DNA of 34,852 bases from Peptococcaceae bacterium (GCA_012839895.1 DUML01000063.1:1-34852), one strand, 5' to 3'; shown: positions 7,182 to 16,533, counted from the stretch's first letter. A program made the numbers and translations. The notes: a model not told the origin generated them from the letters alone.

Positions 7182-8521
7182 TTAAATCTCCTGGATTATA
7201 GGGATAATCATGGGGCGGCGGCCTGTTTTAGTGTAAAGCAAGTTACCGATGGAATCTTTGAGGAGGGTTTTTATTGCCGACCATTGGCTGATGTCTTCCC
7301 GTTGGCAGCGGTAAATGGTATCTTTGATGACACTTTTTACTTCCTCGATTATTTCTTCGGAATCCCGGACATAGATAAATCCTCTGGTGACTACATCCGG
7401 GCCTATGGCAATGGTTCTGGACTCTTTATTTATGGTTACGACCGCAATTAAAATCCCTTCCTGGGACAGCTGTTTGCGATCTCTTAATACAGTGGTGCCC
7501 ACATCGCCTACGCCTAAGCCGTCAATGAGAATTCTCCCTCCGGGAACTGGTTCTACCATTTTAGCAGTATTATCGGAATACTCTATCACACTGCCTATTT
7601 CGGCGATAAAGATATTTTCCGGCGGTATTCCAAGATTCTGCGCCAACTGGGCATGTTTGACCAGCATCCGGTATTCGCCGTGGACGGGAATAAAGTATTT
7701 GGGACGGTATAGAGGTAGCCCAGTTCAGCGGCAATATTAATGACATTAACAATACTCCTGCCGGCAGCGGCGACTTTGCGGTCGTATTTAACAGCGGCAG
7801 TAATAGCTTGCTGTAAGCGGTGAATATTAGATGCAAAAGTGGCAAAAATAATTCTTCCTTTGGCATTAAAAAAGACTTGGTCAATATTTTCCCCCACTGT
7901 GCGTTCCGACTTGGTAAAACCGGGGCGTTCCACATTGGTGCTGTCGGAAAGCAGGAAGAGGACTCCCTTATAACCTAGCTCGGAATATTTGTGGATATCA
8001 AGGATGTCTCCGCTGACCGGGGTATGATCAAGTTTAAAATCCCCGGTATGGACAATTGTGCCTAACGGGGTGTGGATTGCCAAGCCCAGAGAGTCGGGGA
8101 TGCTGTGGCTGCCATTAATAAATTCTACTTTTAAAGTTCCCAGTTTGATGCTGTCACCGGCCTTGATTTCAATTAAGGTGGCTTTCTTGACATTGGCTTC
8201 TTCCAGCCTGGCTTTAATGATCCCGATGGTCAGTTTTGTACCGTAGACCGGGACATTAAGATCTTTTAGCAAGTAAGGCAAAGCCCCGATGTGATCCTCA
8301 TGCCCGTGGGTAATAAGTATAGCGCTGACCATTTCTTTGTTCTCCAAAAGATAAGAATAGTCGGGAATAACCAGGTCAATACCCAGCATGTCTTCGTCAG
8401 GAAAGGAAAGGCCCGCATCAATAACCAAGATTTCTTGGTTATATCGGATGACAGTCATGTTTTTTCCGATTTCCCCGAGTCCTCCCAAAGGGATGATTTG
8501 TAGTTTTTTTGTTCTGCTCAA
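7182..8521 (-). pseudogene. rnj: Ribonuclease J, disrupted by an internal frame-shifting deletion
   Basis: RNase J is the metallo-beta-lactamase/beta-CASP nuclease (5'-exonuclease and endonuclease) central to mRNA decay in Firmicutes. The gene starts at TTG 8521 with GGAGG upstream. The first part has LGGLGEIGKNM, the metal motif THGHEDHIG and HTGDFKLDH. It reads correctly to AAELGYL near 7715. There the frame breaks: the correct continuation RPKYFIPVHGEYRM lies in another frame from about 7706, and from there the C-terminal part runs intact to TAA at 7182. Compared with the usual length of about 555 residues, roughly 110 residues are missing at the junction, including the beta-CASP GSQGEP and SGH motifs. 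As written the product would stop after 308 residues with about 40 foreign ones. The loss is either a real deletion or a collapsed assembly. Confidence 0.88.
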
Positions 8522-8826
8522 TTCTTGAAACCTCCGTTAGGTAAGTTCCGGGAATCAATTTTTTTTAATTTGTTTAATGTTTATATTTGTTGGAAGACTA
8601 TTATTAAATGATTATTAGAAGTATTGCCGGTTGCCGTTTATTAGTTTGTCTCTAATTATTGGGTTCAATTCTTATTCCTGACGGTTAAAAAATAACTTAA
8701 TACAAATATCCAACAAATATCTTTAGATAATCTGGTGTATATTAAGATAAACTAATGACATCTACCGAAGAAGATGTTATATTTCTATTTAAAGAATATT
8801 CGGAGATCAAGGAGGATTTTTGAATA
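8522..8826. promoter_or_regulatory. Divergent region between RNase J and the aldolase gene
   Basis: This 305-base AT-rich stretch carries both promoters. It holds three copies of an ACAAATAT element: inverted at 8583-8594 (ATATTTGTTGGA) and in two direct copies at 8702-8710 and 8713-8721, the latter 11 bases apart, one helical turn. The 12-base arms ATATTTGTTGGA (8583-8594) and TCCAACAAATAT (8709-8720) are perfect inverted repeats 114 bases apart. A small hairpin, ACATCT/AGATGT, sits near 8758-8778. No GG-N10-GC sigma-54 site was found. The aldolase ribosome binding site AAGGAGGA is at 8809-8816. Confidence 0.45.
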
Positions 8827-9588
8827 ATGTTGCTCAAAGAAAAACTATTAGCCGGCCAAAAAATTTATGGAACAATGTTAAGGGTTGTTCAGAATCCTGC
8901 CGTTTGTTATATAGCTAAAAACAGTGGCTTGGATTTTGTGATGTATGATTGCGAACATACCAGTTACAGCATGGAAACCTTGCATAACTTATTTATTACC
9001 GGCAATGCTTTGGGGCTGGAAAGCTTTTTGCGTGTACCAGATTTATCCAAAGACTATATTTCCAGGGCGCTGGATCAAGGTGCTCATGGTGTGATGGTTC
9101 CTATGCTGGAAACTGCTGAAATGGCAAAAGATTTGGTCAAATACTCCAAATATCAGCCAATTGGCGGAAGAGGTTTTGCAGGAGGGCTCGCCCACGATAA
9201 TTACTTACTCAGCGGCAAGCATTCTCAAATAATGGAAGATGCCAATAAAACTATAATTTCCATAGCTCAAATCGAAACTAAACTTGCGGTGGATAATGCC
9301 GAGGCTATTGCAGCTACACCAGGAATTGATGCCCTGCTAATCGGACCGAACGATCTTTCTCTTTCCCTAGGCATACCCGGAGATCTATTCAATCCTATAG
9401 AATTAGAGGCGATTGCCCATGTTGGCGCTGCCTGCCAAAAATATAAGAAAGCCTTTGGTCTGCATGCCGGACCTAAGCTTTTAGAAAAATTTATTAAGGA
9501 TTTGACCTTAATTATGATGGATTCGGACATCGTTGTCCTAACTAATGGTTTTAAAAACATTAAAGAAACATGCCAAAATTTAAAATAA
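8827..9588 (+). CDS. HpcH/HpaI-family aldolase (2-oxo-acid class II aldolase type)
   Basis: Members cleave 2-oxo-4-hydroxy acids to pyruvate and an aldehyde with a divalent metal, in aromatic and sugar-acid breakdown. The 253-residue protein has the family signatures in order: DFVMYDCEH near 38-46, LRVPD near 68, GAHGVMVPMLET near 88-99, GGRGFA near 117, the metal-binding AQIET near 147-151, and LLIGPNDLSLSLG near 171-183. The Glu in AQIET and the Asp in GPND fit the metal ligand and active-site positions. The length is normal. The ATG at 8827 has a strong AAGGAGGA. The activator gene follows 102 bases later. The exact substrate is not deducible. Confidence 0.85.
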   Translation: MLLKEKLLAGQKIYGTMLRVVQNPAVCYIAKNSGLDFVMYDCEHTSYSMETLHNLFITGNALGLESFLRVPDLSKDYISRALDQGAHGVMVPMLETAEMAKDLVKYSKYQPIGGRGFAGGLAHDNYLLSGKHSQIMEDANKTIISIAQIETKLAVDNAEAIAATPGIDALLIGPNDLSLSLGIPGDLFNPIELEAIAHVGAACQKYKKAFGLHAGPKLLEKFIKDLTLIMMDSDIVVLTNGFKNIKETCQNLK

Positions 9589-9613
9589 AGGATATAAATC
9601 ATAGTTCATATTA

Positions 9614-9654
9614 CCCTTATTTAACGGTTAAACCTGACTATAACCGTAAAAGGG
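9614..9654. promoter_or_regulatory. Interrupted inverted repeat before the first sigma-54 activator
   Basis: Two nested pairs of arms, CCCTT (9614-9618) with AAGGG (9650-9654) and ACGGTT (9624-9629) with AACCGT (9642-9647), can form one hairpin in the 102-base gap between the aldolase and the activator. No U-tract follows, so it is not a typical terminator. It may be an operator or an attenuating hairpin. Confidence 0.35.
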
Positions 9655-9690
9655 ATTACAATTTACTGCCTTCCGGAGGCCATTTGTTAT

Positions 9691-11559
9691 ATGATTAATA
9701 TTATCTATGCTGTTCCTGAAGATATTGAAGTTGTAGAAAAAATTGCTCAAAGTATCGGTAATAAGGATGTTGTGTTTAAAGCGGTCGGCGAAATAGATAT
9801 GAATGTAGTTAATATTATGGAAGAGGGATGGGATAGCGAAAATACCATTATAATCGCTAGAGGGATTACCTATTTAACCATAAGAAAAAAATTCAAACAT
9901 GCCCATGTTCTAGAATTAACTGTTACGGGCTATGACATAATGCGGGGCATAGAAGAATGCAAAAACAAGTATAAGGCCAAAAAAATTGCTGTTATCCTTT
10001 CGGAAAGTATTGTTATTGAGAAAGAGTTCATTGATCGGATAATGGATGTTGAAGTTTCTGTTTTTCCTGTTCGCGATCATACCCATGTAGTTGATGTTTA
10101 CAATAAGGTAAAAAATATGGATATCGATGTTATCTTAGCCGGTCTGACTGTGTCCCGCTTAGCCGAAAAAGATAACCTTCGTTGTGTAGTAATTTCTAAC
10201 AGTTATGAAACCAACAAAATTGTGATTGGCGAGGCTTTTAATATTGCCAAGGCTATTATTGAAGAACGCAAAAGGAATGAACTAATTAAAATCATTTTGG
10301 AGAATACAAATGACGGGATTATTGCCGTCGATAATATGGGAGTTATCACCGCTTACAATGAGGCATTTTTTAACATCTTGAATATACCTAAAAAAACCGT
10401 CCTAAAAGGGAAAACAATTTCTTCGATATCGCCTAAGCTGGAGCAAATCCAGTATTCTTTGCTGGATTATCAAGAAGCAAATATTGTTAAAAGAGTTAAT
10501 AATAAGATGGTTGTTATTAATACCAAGCCAATTGTTATTGATAATAAAACACTGGGTACTGTTTTGTTTATTCAAAACATTGATGTTTTACAAAAAACAG
10601 AGATTGATATTCGCCAAAAATTAAGTAAAAAGGGTTTAGTCGCCAGGTATAATTTCAACAGTATTATTGGAAACAGTGAGGCTATTCGTAAAACTATCCA
10701 GGTAGCTAAAAAGTACGCCGAGGCCAGTTCGAACGTTCTTATTATCGGGGAAACCGGGACGGGAAAAGAACTATTTGCTCAAAGCATACACAACAGCAGC
10801 AAGAGAAGTTCTCAACCATTTGTGGCTATTAACTGCGCTGCTTTGCCGGAGCATTTGTTGGAAAGCGAGCTTTTTGGTTATGTAGAGGGGGCCTTTACCG
10901 GTGCAGCCCGGGGGGGTAAAACCGGGCTTTTTGAATTGGCACATAGAGGAACGCTGTTTTTGGATGAAATATCTGAACTCCCACTCGGTTTACAAGCCAA
11001 ATTGCTCCGGGTTCTTCAAGAAAAGGAAATACGCAGGCTTGGTGACGATAAAATTATACCTGTTGACATCCGGATTATTTCTGCTTCCAACGTTGATCTT
11101 ATGCAAAAAGTAAAAGAAAATAAATTTCGTCAGGATCTCCTTTACCGGCTTGATATATTAAGGCTTACAATTCCTCCCTTACGCCAACGCAAAGAGGATA
11201 TTAAGGAAATAGCCCAGCTGTTTGTTTCCAATTTTGCCGAAGACAAGGGGGATATACGGCTTACAGAGGATGCCATTGTCGAACTTGTGAAATATGACTG
11301 GCCTGGAAATATTAGAGAACTTAAAAATATCTGTGAAAGATTGACGGTATTATGTACGAATAACGAAATAACCGGACAAGATGTCCGGGACATCTTTGAG
11401 CAGAATTTAATTAAAAACTTTGAATACAGTAGCAGCGATAAACTGACAATTGACAAAGCAGGCAAGAAAAAGATGACCCAACAGGATATTGCCAAAATGC
11501 TGGGAATCAGCCGAACCACTCTTTGGCGTAAAACCAGGCAAAAAAACGCTATAAATTAA
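9691..11559 (+). CDS. Sigma-54-dependent activator with PrpR_N, PAS and AAA+ domains
   Basis: The 622-residue protein is a bacterial enhancer-binding protein. Residues 1-190 look like the PrpR_N sensor domain, known to sense 2-methylcitrate in propionate regulators. About 200-310 form a PAS domain (NTNDGIIAVDNMGVITAYNE). The AAA+ domain has Walker A GETGTGKE at 353-360, the sigma-54 contact loop GAFTGA at 400-405 and Walker B FLDE with D425/E426. The C terminus carries a Fis-type helix-turn-helix (QDIAKMLGISRTTLWRK). GGAGG lies 11 bases before the ATG. No sigma-54 promoter was found beside it, so its targets are probably elsewhere. A paralogue is at 28063. The ligand is unknown. Confidence 0.92.
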   Translation: MINIIYAVPEDIEVVEKIAQSIGNKDVVFKAVGEIDMNVVNIMEEGWDSENTIIIARGITYLTIRKKFKHAHVLELTVTGYDIMRGIEECKNKYKAKKIAVILSESIVIEKEFIDRIMDVEVSVFPVRDHTHVVDVYNKVKNMDIDVILAGLTVSRLAEKDNLRCVVISNSYETNKIVIGEAFNIAKAIIEERKRNELIKIILENTNDGIIAVDNMGVITAYNEAFFNILNIPKKTVLKGKTISSISPKLEQIQYSLLDYQEANIVKRVNNKMVVINTKPIVIDNKTLGTVLFIQNIDVLQKTEIDIRQKLSKKGLVARYNFNSIIGNSEAIRKTIQVAKKYAEASSNVLIIGETGTGKELFAQSIHNSSKRSSQPFVAINCAALPEHLLESELFGYVEGAFTGAARGGKTGLFELAHRGTLFLDEISELPLGLQAKLLRVLQEKEIRRLGDDKIIPVDIRIISASNVDLMQKVKENKFRQDLLYRLDILRLTIPPLRQRKEDIKEIAQLFVSNFAEDKGDIRLTEDAIVELVKYDWPGNIRELKNICERLTVLCTNNEITGQDVRDIFEQNLIKNFEYSSSDKLTIDKAGKKKMTQQDIAKMLGISRTTLWRKTRQKNAIN

Positions 11560-11568
11560 TTTATGTTT

Positions 11569-11598
11569 TTGGGCAGAAAATAGACGTTCTTGGGCAGA
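11569..11598. repeat. Two direct copies of TTGGGCAGA, 21 bases apart
   Basis: TTGGGCAGA occurs at 11569-11577 and 11590-11598, both preceded by a T/C-rich run, in the gap between the activator stop and the valS promoter. The period is two helical turns, so a protein-binding site is possible. It may equally be a chance duplication. Confidence 0.3.
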
Positions 11599-11613
11599 CA
11601 GGACAGATATTTT

Positions 11614-11643
11614 TTGACTTTTTCTTAAGGTTTAAAGTATAAT
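11614..11643 (+). promoter_or_regulatory. Sigma-A promoter of the valS transcript
   Basis: TTGACT at 11614-11619 and TATAAT at 11638-11643 are separated by 18 bases. Transcription should begin near 11650, about 65 bases before the T-box core. A small hairpin TTGGC-TGTT-GCCAA followed by ATTTTTA lies at 11656-11675, at the very 5' end of the transcript. Confidence 0.75.
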
Positions 11644-11715
11644 AGTATATCAGAATTGGCTGTTGCCAAATTTTTATAGCTTTTGATGAAAAATTTCCTA
11701 ATATGACAACCCTAT

Positions 11716-12035
11716 GATGGTGAGGAATGATTAACCGGCCGTTTAAGAGAGGAAATCCCCCTATTATTGGCAGGCGGGAGCCTGGGTTAACGGGGTGCTG
11801 CGAGATTTTCCGGCAAGGGATCAGGGTCGCACAGGAGGGGCAGGAAGGAAAAACAGTACCGCAAGGAAAGTGAGTACTTCCTGACGGGTTAGCCCGTTAC
11901 AGCTGCTTAAAGTGCCGGAAAGTTTAAGCCTTTTTTGGAGTGCAAATCTTCAGGGGGCAAAAGTGGTTGATGATTCCGGAAAAAAGGTGGTACCGCGAGT
12001 CTTTTCGTCCTTTTGGGCTTAAAGGCTTTTTTTAT
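11716..12035 (+). ncRNA. T-box leader, presumably valine-specific, controlling valS
   Basis: The conserved T-box sequence AAGGTGGTACCGCG is at 11984-11997, followed by CTTTTCGTCCTTTTGGGCTT, AAAGG and a run of seven Ts up to about 12035, the terminator side. Upstream, an AGAGAGGAAATCCCC stretch near 11748 pairs with GGGG...GATTTTCC near 11790-11811 as stem I; a stem CAGGAAG/CTTCCTG and a hairpin ACGGG-TTAG-CCCGT follow. T-boxes bind uncharged tRNA at a specifier codon and at the T-box bulge, preventing termination. Valine specificity is inferred from valS downstream. A GTC at 11826-11828 is one possible specifier, but I could not place it in a convincing loop. Confidence 0.88.
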
Positions 12036-12119
12036 CTAATTTAGGCTTAACATAGTTTTAAGAAGATTTTCCATGTAAGATTTAATATTTTAGGTTTTAG
12101 TAGAAAGGAGCCTCTTAAG

Positions 12120-14771
12120 ATGACTCAGGAAAACCAAATGGCTAAGGTCTATGATCCCAGCAAAGTTGAGGAGAAGTGGTATAAGTATTGGGAGGAAAAC
12201 GGTTTCTTTACCCCCAAGGTAGAGCCGGAGCAAAAGCCTTTCAGTATTGTCATGCCTCCTCCGAATGTGACCGGTTCACTTCATCTTGGCCATGCAATGG
12301 ACAATACTTTGCAGGATATTTTAATCCGTTTTAAAAGAATGCAAGGGTACAATACCCTTTGGGTTCCGGGGACAGACCATGCCGGAATTGCCACTCAGGC
12401 CAGAGTGGAAGAACAACTGGCTAAAGAAGGAACGAATAAGCACGAACTGGGAAGGGAAAAATTCCTGGAACGGGTTTGGGCTTGGAAAGAAGAATACGGG
12501 GGAACTATCACCCGCCAGCTGCGCAAACTGGGCGCTTCTTGTGACTGGTCCCGGGAAAGGTTTACCATGGACGAGGGTTGTTCCCGGGCGGTGCGGGAAG
12601 TTTTTGTCAAACTTTATGAAAAAGGGCTTATTTACCGGGGCAATTATATTGTCAACTGGTGTTCCAAGTGTCATACCACAATTTCAGATATTGAGGTCGA
12701 GCATAATGAGCGAGAAGGTAATTTGTGGCATATTCGCTATCCCGCCAAAGACGGCGGTGAAGGGGTAGTCGTGGCTACCACCAGGCCGGAGACCATGCTG
12801 GGGGACGTGGCTGTTGCCGTCCACCCGGAGGACGAGAGATACCGGGACCTTATCGGGAAAACTGTCATCTTGCCGTTGATGAATAGAGAGATTCCGGTCA
12901 TAGCTGACGAATATGTTGATCGGGAATTCGGCACCGGAGCGGTCAAGATTACGCCTGCCCATGATGTTAACGACTTTGAAATGGGCTTAAGGCATAACCT
13001 GGAGCAAATTAATATCATGAACAGTGACGCCACTATTAACGAAAACGGCGGCAAATACCAGGGCTTGGACCGCTATGAGGCCCGCAAGCAGGTTGTTAAA
13101 GACCTGGAAGATTTAGGCTTATTAGTTAAAGTGGAGCCCCATACCCATGCCTTAGGGGAATGCTACCGTTGCTCCACAGTTATCGAACCGCGAGTCAGCA
13201 AGCAGTGGTTTGTGAAGATGAAACCTTTGGCTGAGCCCGCGATTAAAGTAGTCTTAGACGGTTTATTGAGATTTGTGCCGGAACGGTTTGCCAAGATTTA
13301 TATCGGTTGGTTGGAGAATATCCGGGATTGGTGTATTTCCCGTCAGCTCTGGTGGGGTCACCGTATCCCTGTTTGGTATTGCCAGGACTGCGGAGCTGAA
13401 ATTTGTGTAAAAGAAGACCCGACGAAATGCCCAAAATGCGGGAGCGCTCAATTAGAGCAAGATCCCGATGTTTTGGATACTTGGTTCTCTTCGGCCCTCT
13501 GGCCATTTTCCACCATGGGTTGGCCGGAAGAAACCCCGGAGCTTAAGCATTTTTATCCTACGAGTGTCTTGGTTACCGGACGGGATATTATCTTTTTCTG
13601 GGTGGCACGGATGATCTTTATGGGGTTGGAATTCATGAAGGATGTGCCTTTCCATGAAGTGATGATTCATGGTCTAATCCTGGATTCCCAAGGCCGGAAG
13701 ATGAGCAAATCTTTAGGCAACGGTGTTGACCCTATTGAAGTCATTGAACAGTACGGTGCGGACACTTTAAGGTTTATGCTGATTACCGGCAATACCCCCG
13801 GCAATGACCTTCGCTTCCATTTCGAGAAGCTGGAAGCGACCAGGAACTTCCTCAATAAGATTTGGAACGCTTCCCGCTATGTGCTTATGAACCTGGAGGA
13901 TTACACCGCTAAGCCTCGGGGAGAGCTTGAACTGGCTGATAAATGGATACTGTCCCGTTATGAGGATACCGCTCAAAAAGTGACAAGGGCCCTGGAACGC
14001 TATGATCTTGGGGAAGCAGGAAGACTTCTTTATGAGTTTATCTGGGACGAATACTGTGACTGGTATATCGAGCTTACCAAGAAAAGGCTTTATAACAAGG
14101 AAAAACCGGAAGAGCGTCACACTGCCCAGAGTGTTCTTCTGGAAGTGCTGGAAGGTACTCTTAGGCTGCTCCATCCCTTTATGCCTTTCCTGACGGAAGA
14201 AATCTGGCAGCACTTGCCTGTCGAGGGTGAGACTATTATGCTCTGCTCTTGGCCGGAAGTTAGCGGCTACCGTGATGAACAGGCCGAAAAGGATATGCGT
14301 ATTTTGATGGATGTAATTAGAGCTGTGCGCAATATCCGGGCGGAAGTAAATGTTGCCCCCGGCCGTAAAGCCGATCTCCTCTTGGTGGCTCCCCAAGAGA
14401 AAACCGCTCTTGTCCTGGAGAAAGGACTGGATGATATCAGGCAGCTGGCTGCGGGTGAAAATATCACCATCTTAACCAATTTGGATAAGAAACCACCCCA
14501 ATCTGCCAGCGCGGTCTTAGATGAGGTTACTGTTTATTTGCCCTTGAAAGGTTTGCTGGATTTAGACAAGGAGATAGCTAAAATCCGCAAAGAGATTACC
14601 GCCGCTTTAGAAGAACAGAAGAGGCTGGAAGGGAAGCTTAACAATCCCGGCTTTATCAGCAAAGCACCGGCGGAAGTTGTCGCTAAAGAAAAAGAAAAGC
14701 TGGAAGCTGTTTTAAGCAGGTTACATTCCTTGAAAATTAGGCTTTCAGACTTGAGCGAAGATATGGAGTAA
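12120..14771 (+). CDS. valS: Valyl-tRNA synthetase
   Basis: ValRS charges tRNA-Val in the cytoplasm and edits misactivated threonine. The 883-residue protein is full length. The class I HIGH motif appears as HLGH at 55-58 ([13 protein letters not shown]), the KMSKS motif at 527-531 ([11 protein letters not shown]). The editing insertion lies between, with [10 protein letters not shown] near 222. A zinc-type CQDCG...CPKCG pair lies near 421-442. The C terminus ends in the coiled-coil arm typical of ValRS, rich in [13 protein letters not shown] and KEKEKLEA. The ATG at 12120 has AAAGGAGCC upstream; an internal ATG at residue 7 is also possible. Expression should follow valine-tRNA charging through the T-box. 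Confidence 0.97.
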   Translation: MTQENQMAKVYDPSKVEEKWYKYWEENGFFTPKVEPEQKPFSIVMPPPNVTGSLHLGHAMDNTLQDILIRFKRMQGYNTLWVPGTDHAGIATQARVEEQLAKEGTNKHELGREKFLERVWAWKEEYGGTITRQLRKLGASCDWSRERFTMDEGCSRAVREVFVKLYEKGLIYRGNYIVNWCSKCHTTISDIEVEHNEREGNLWHIRYPAKDGGEGVVVATTRPETMLGDVAVAVHPEDERYRDLIGKTVILPLMNREIPVIADEYVDREFGTGAVKITPAHDVNDFEMGLRHNLEQINIMNSDATINENGGKYQGLDRYEARKQVVKDLEDLGLLVKVEPHTHALGECYRCSTVIEPRVSKQWFVKMKPLAEPAIKVVLDGLLRFVPERFAKIYIGWLENIRDWCISRQLWWGHRIPVWYCQDCGAEICVKEDPTKCPKCGSAQLEQDPDVLDTWFSSALWPFSTMGWPEETPELKHFYPTSVLVTGRDIIFFWVARMIFMGLEFMKDVPFHEVMIHGLILDSQGRKMSKSLGNGVDPIEVIEQYGADTLRFMLITGNTPGNDLRFHFEKLEATRNFLNKIWNASRYVLMNLEDYTAKPRGELELADKWILSRYEDTAQKVTRALERYDLGEAGRLLYEFIWDEYCDWYIELTKKRLYNKEKPEERHTAQSVLLEVLEGTLRLLHPFMPFLTEEIWQHLPVEGETIMLCSWPEVSGYRDEQAEKDMRILMDVIRAVRNIRAEVNVAPGRKADLLLVAPQEKTALVLEKGLDDIRQLAAGENITILTNLDKKPPQSASAVLDEVTVYLPLKGLLDLDKEIAKIRKEITAALEEQKRLEGKLNNPGFISKAPAEVVAKEKEKLEAVLSRLHSLKIRLSDLSEDME

Positions 14772-14923
14772 ACGTCTTAGCCGGCCCCTTGCCGACAAAG
14801 GCTAAACCTCTCTGGATATTTAGCCTTGATGGCATCGGGGCTTCAGCAGACTCCACTGTTGCCAAAAAGTTGCAGTGGCTTGGCTTGGTGGAACCCTTGG
14901 ATACTTTGAAAATACCGAAATAA
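14741..14923 (+). pseudogene. Possible remnant of a lost gene between valS and folC
   Basis: A 60-codon open frame overlaps the end of valS in another phase and ends with TAA at 14921-14923, directly at a strong hairpin. The translation looks protein-like (KAKPLWIFSLDGIGASAD, then LQWLGLVEPLDTLKIPK) but has no ATG or GTG start and no ribosome binding site. It may be the 3' end of a gene whose front was deleted, or chance. No family was recognised. Confidence 0.25.
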
Positions 14924-14949
14924 GCCGGGAAAAGTTTGTTTTCCCGGCT
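14923..14949 (+). terminator. Strong hairpin after valS
   Basis: AGCCGGGAAAA (14923-14933) and TTTTCCCGGCT (14939-14949) form a perfect 11-base stem with loop GTTTG. The following GTATTTATAAA is only a weak U-tract, but the stem strength suggests a terminator or a processing barrier between valS and folC. Confidence 0.65.
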
Positions 14950-14990
14950 GTATTTATAAAAAAGCCTGCTAAAGAAAGGAGATTATTGAT

Positions 14991-16409
14991 TTGGAAGAAA
15001 CGGCTTATCAGGCTGCTCTTGAGTATTTAAAAAGTTTGACCAAATTCGGCATTAATTTGGGTTTAAGCCGAATTCAAAGCTTATTGCAAAGGTTGGGTAA
15101 TCCGGAGGACAGCTTAAAAATAATCCACATCGGCGGGACTAACGGCAAAGGTTCCACGGCGGCTATGCTGCACAGCATCCTGCAGGAGGCAGGCTTTAAG
15201 GTTGGCCTTTTTACTTCTCCCCATTTGCATAGCTACAGAGAAAGGATCAGGATTAACGGAGAACTAATTTCTAAAATAGAAGTTGTCCGCTGTCTGCAGG
15301 AGATGCGGCCGGTCCTTGATGCCCTGGTGGCCGAAGGGGTGGAACACCCGACGGAATTTGAAGTCAGTACGGCCCTTGCCTTGTACTATTTTGCCAGGGA
15401 GAAACCGGATTTTGTTATTCTGGAAGTAGGTTTGGGAGGAGCGATAGATTCCACCAATGTTGTCAAGCCGCTTATTACGGTTCTTACCAGTATTGGCATG
15501 GACCACATGGATTATTTAGGTAATACCTTGGAAGAAATTGCCCGGGTAAAAGCGGGAATTATTAAGGAAGGGGTTCCGGTAGTGACTTCTGTTGAGAAGC
15601 CGGCAGCCCTCCGGGTAATAGAAGAAGAGGCTTCCCGCAAAAACGCCAAAATAGTTAAGGTAGGCCAGGATGTCCGCTGGTTAAGGAGGGAGATAGGTGG
15701 AAATTTATTAAAGGATTTTGATTCGAAGGATGTTTCAGGAGACTTTAGTGCCGCAAATATTTTTGATTACCACGGCCTTAACCAAAATTACGAGGATCTG
15801 GAACTAGCCCTTTTAGGAAAACATCAGCTGGGCAACGCTTGCACAGCTTTGGCGGTTTGCGAAATCCTTAAGTCAGACTATCATGTTGAGCTGCCGGAAA
15901 AAGTCATTAGAGAAGGCTTAAAAAAAGTCCGCTGGCCGGGGAGGCTGGAACTTATATGCCGCGAACCCAAGATCCTACTGGACGGTGCCCATAATGTTGA
16001 CGGAATGAAATCCTTAGCTCAGGCTCTTCAAGATTACGCCGGCAGCCTGCTAAAAAGAGAGAGATTGTTCTTATGTCTGGGAATGCTTCAGGATAAAGAA
16101 AGGGCCAAAGCGGTAGAAATTATTGCCCCGTTGGCCGCGGAAATCATGGTCACAAAGCCGGACTCACCCCGGGCGGAAAAATGGGAGGAAGTTGCTCTAC
16201 TTGCTCAGAAGTACCTGCCGGAGGATAAAGTGTTGAAAGTTGAAGACCCGTTAGAGGCCTTGGAGAGAATTCTAGCGAGGGTAGGACCTAAAGACATGCT
16301 CTTAGTGGCTGGGTCCTTATACCTTATTGGACAGATCCGTCAATATCTCCTTGAGAAGGTTATTCCTCGTTTGATAACCTGTACAGAACGTAGTGAAGGT
16401 CTGTCCTGA
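14991..16409 (+). CDS. folC: Folylpolyglutamate synthase / dihydrofolate synthase
   Basis: FolC adds glutamate to dihydropteroate and to folates, using ATP. The start is TTG 14991 with AAAGAAAGGAG upstream. The P-loop GGTNGKGS is at 48-55, followed by GLFTSPHLHSYRERIRING, then LGLGGAIDSTN-type residues (EVGLGGAIDSTNVV) and SIGMDHMDYLGNT. A second domain contains LLDGAHNVDGM near 325. The protein is 472 residues, a little longer than usual. The last 10 or so residues (TCTERSEGLS) are encoded by a short-repeat array that begins at 16379 and supplies the TGA, so the native C terminus was probably replaced. The valS-folC order is common in Firmicutes. Confidence 0.95.
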   Translation: MEETAYQAALEYLKSLTKFGINLGLSRIQSLLQRLGNPEDSLKIIHIGGTNGKGSTAAMLHSILQEAGFKVGLFTSPHLHSYRERIRINGELISKIEVVRCLQEMRPVLDALVAEGVEHPTEFEVSTALALYYFAREKPDFVILEVGLGGAIDSTNVVKPLITVLTSIGMDHMDYLGNTLEEIARVKAGIIKEGVPVVTSVEKPAALRVIEEEASRKNAKIVKVGQDVRWLRREIGGNLLKDFDSKDVSGDFSAANIFDYHGLNQNYEDLELALLGKHQLGNACTALAVCEILKSDYHVELPEKVIREGLKKVRWPGRLELICREPKILLDGAHNVDGMKSLAQALQDYAGSLLKRERLFLCLGMLQDKERAKAVEIIAPLAAEIMVTKPDSPRAEKWEEVALLAQKYLPEDKVLKVEDPLEALERILARVGPKDMLLVAGSLYLIGQIRQYLLEKVIPRLITCTERSEGLS

Positions 16410-16488
16410 GCGAAGCAAAAGGCTTGTCCTGAACAAGTGAAGGCTTGTTTTGAGCGAAGCGAAGGCATGTCCTGAACGTAATGAAGGA
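16379..16488. repeat. Array of five degenerate 21-23-bp repeats
   Basis: Five tandem units share a core like TGTCCTGAGCGAAGCGAAGG: 16379-16400, 16401-16423, 16424-16444, 16445-16466 and 16467-16488. The best-preserved is the fourth. Units are contiguous with no spacers, so this is not a CRISPR. Repeats of this kind recur as intergenic elements in many bacterial genomes. The first unit lies inside the folC reading frame. Confidence 0.8.
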
Positions 16489-16505
16489 ACTTAACTAAGA
16501 CTAAA

Positions 16506-16533
16506 GACCCTTCGGGCTTTGCCCTCAGGGTGA
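16506..16533. repeat. Short imperfect palindrome beside the repeat array
   Basis: GACCCTTCGGGCTTTGCCCT followed by CAGGGTGAC forms an imperfect hairpin (CCCT with AGGG, and GGGC with GCCC inside). The sequence resembles intergenic palindromes often found with GAGCGAAGCGAAGG repeats. A terminator role for folC is possible, but no U-tract follows. Confidence 0.5.

Noticed and set aside
7570-7935. A separate 121-codon leftward gene within the RNase J region
   Set aside because: It overlaps the RNase J frames in the remaining phase and has no homology or ribosome binding site.
8758-8778. ACATCT/AGATGT hairpin as a terminator
   Set aside because: The stem has only 6 bases, no U-tract follows, and it is in the 5' region of the aldolase gene.
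16379-16488. CRISPR array
   Set aside because: The repeats are contiguous, without spacers of constant length, degenerate, and there are no cas genes.
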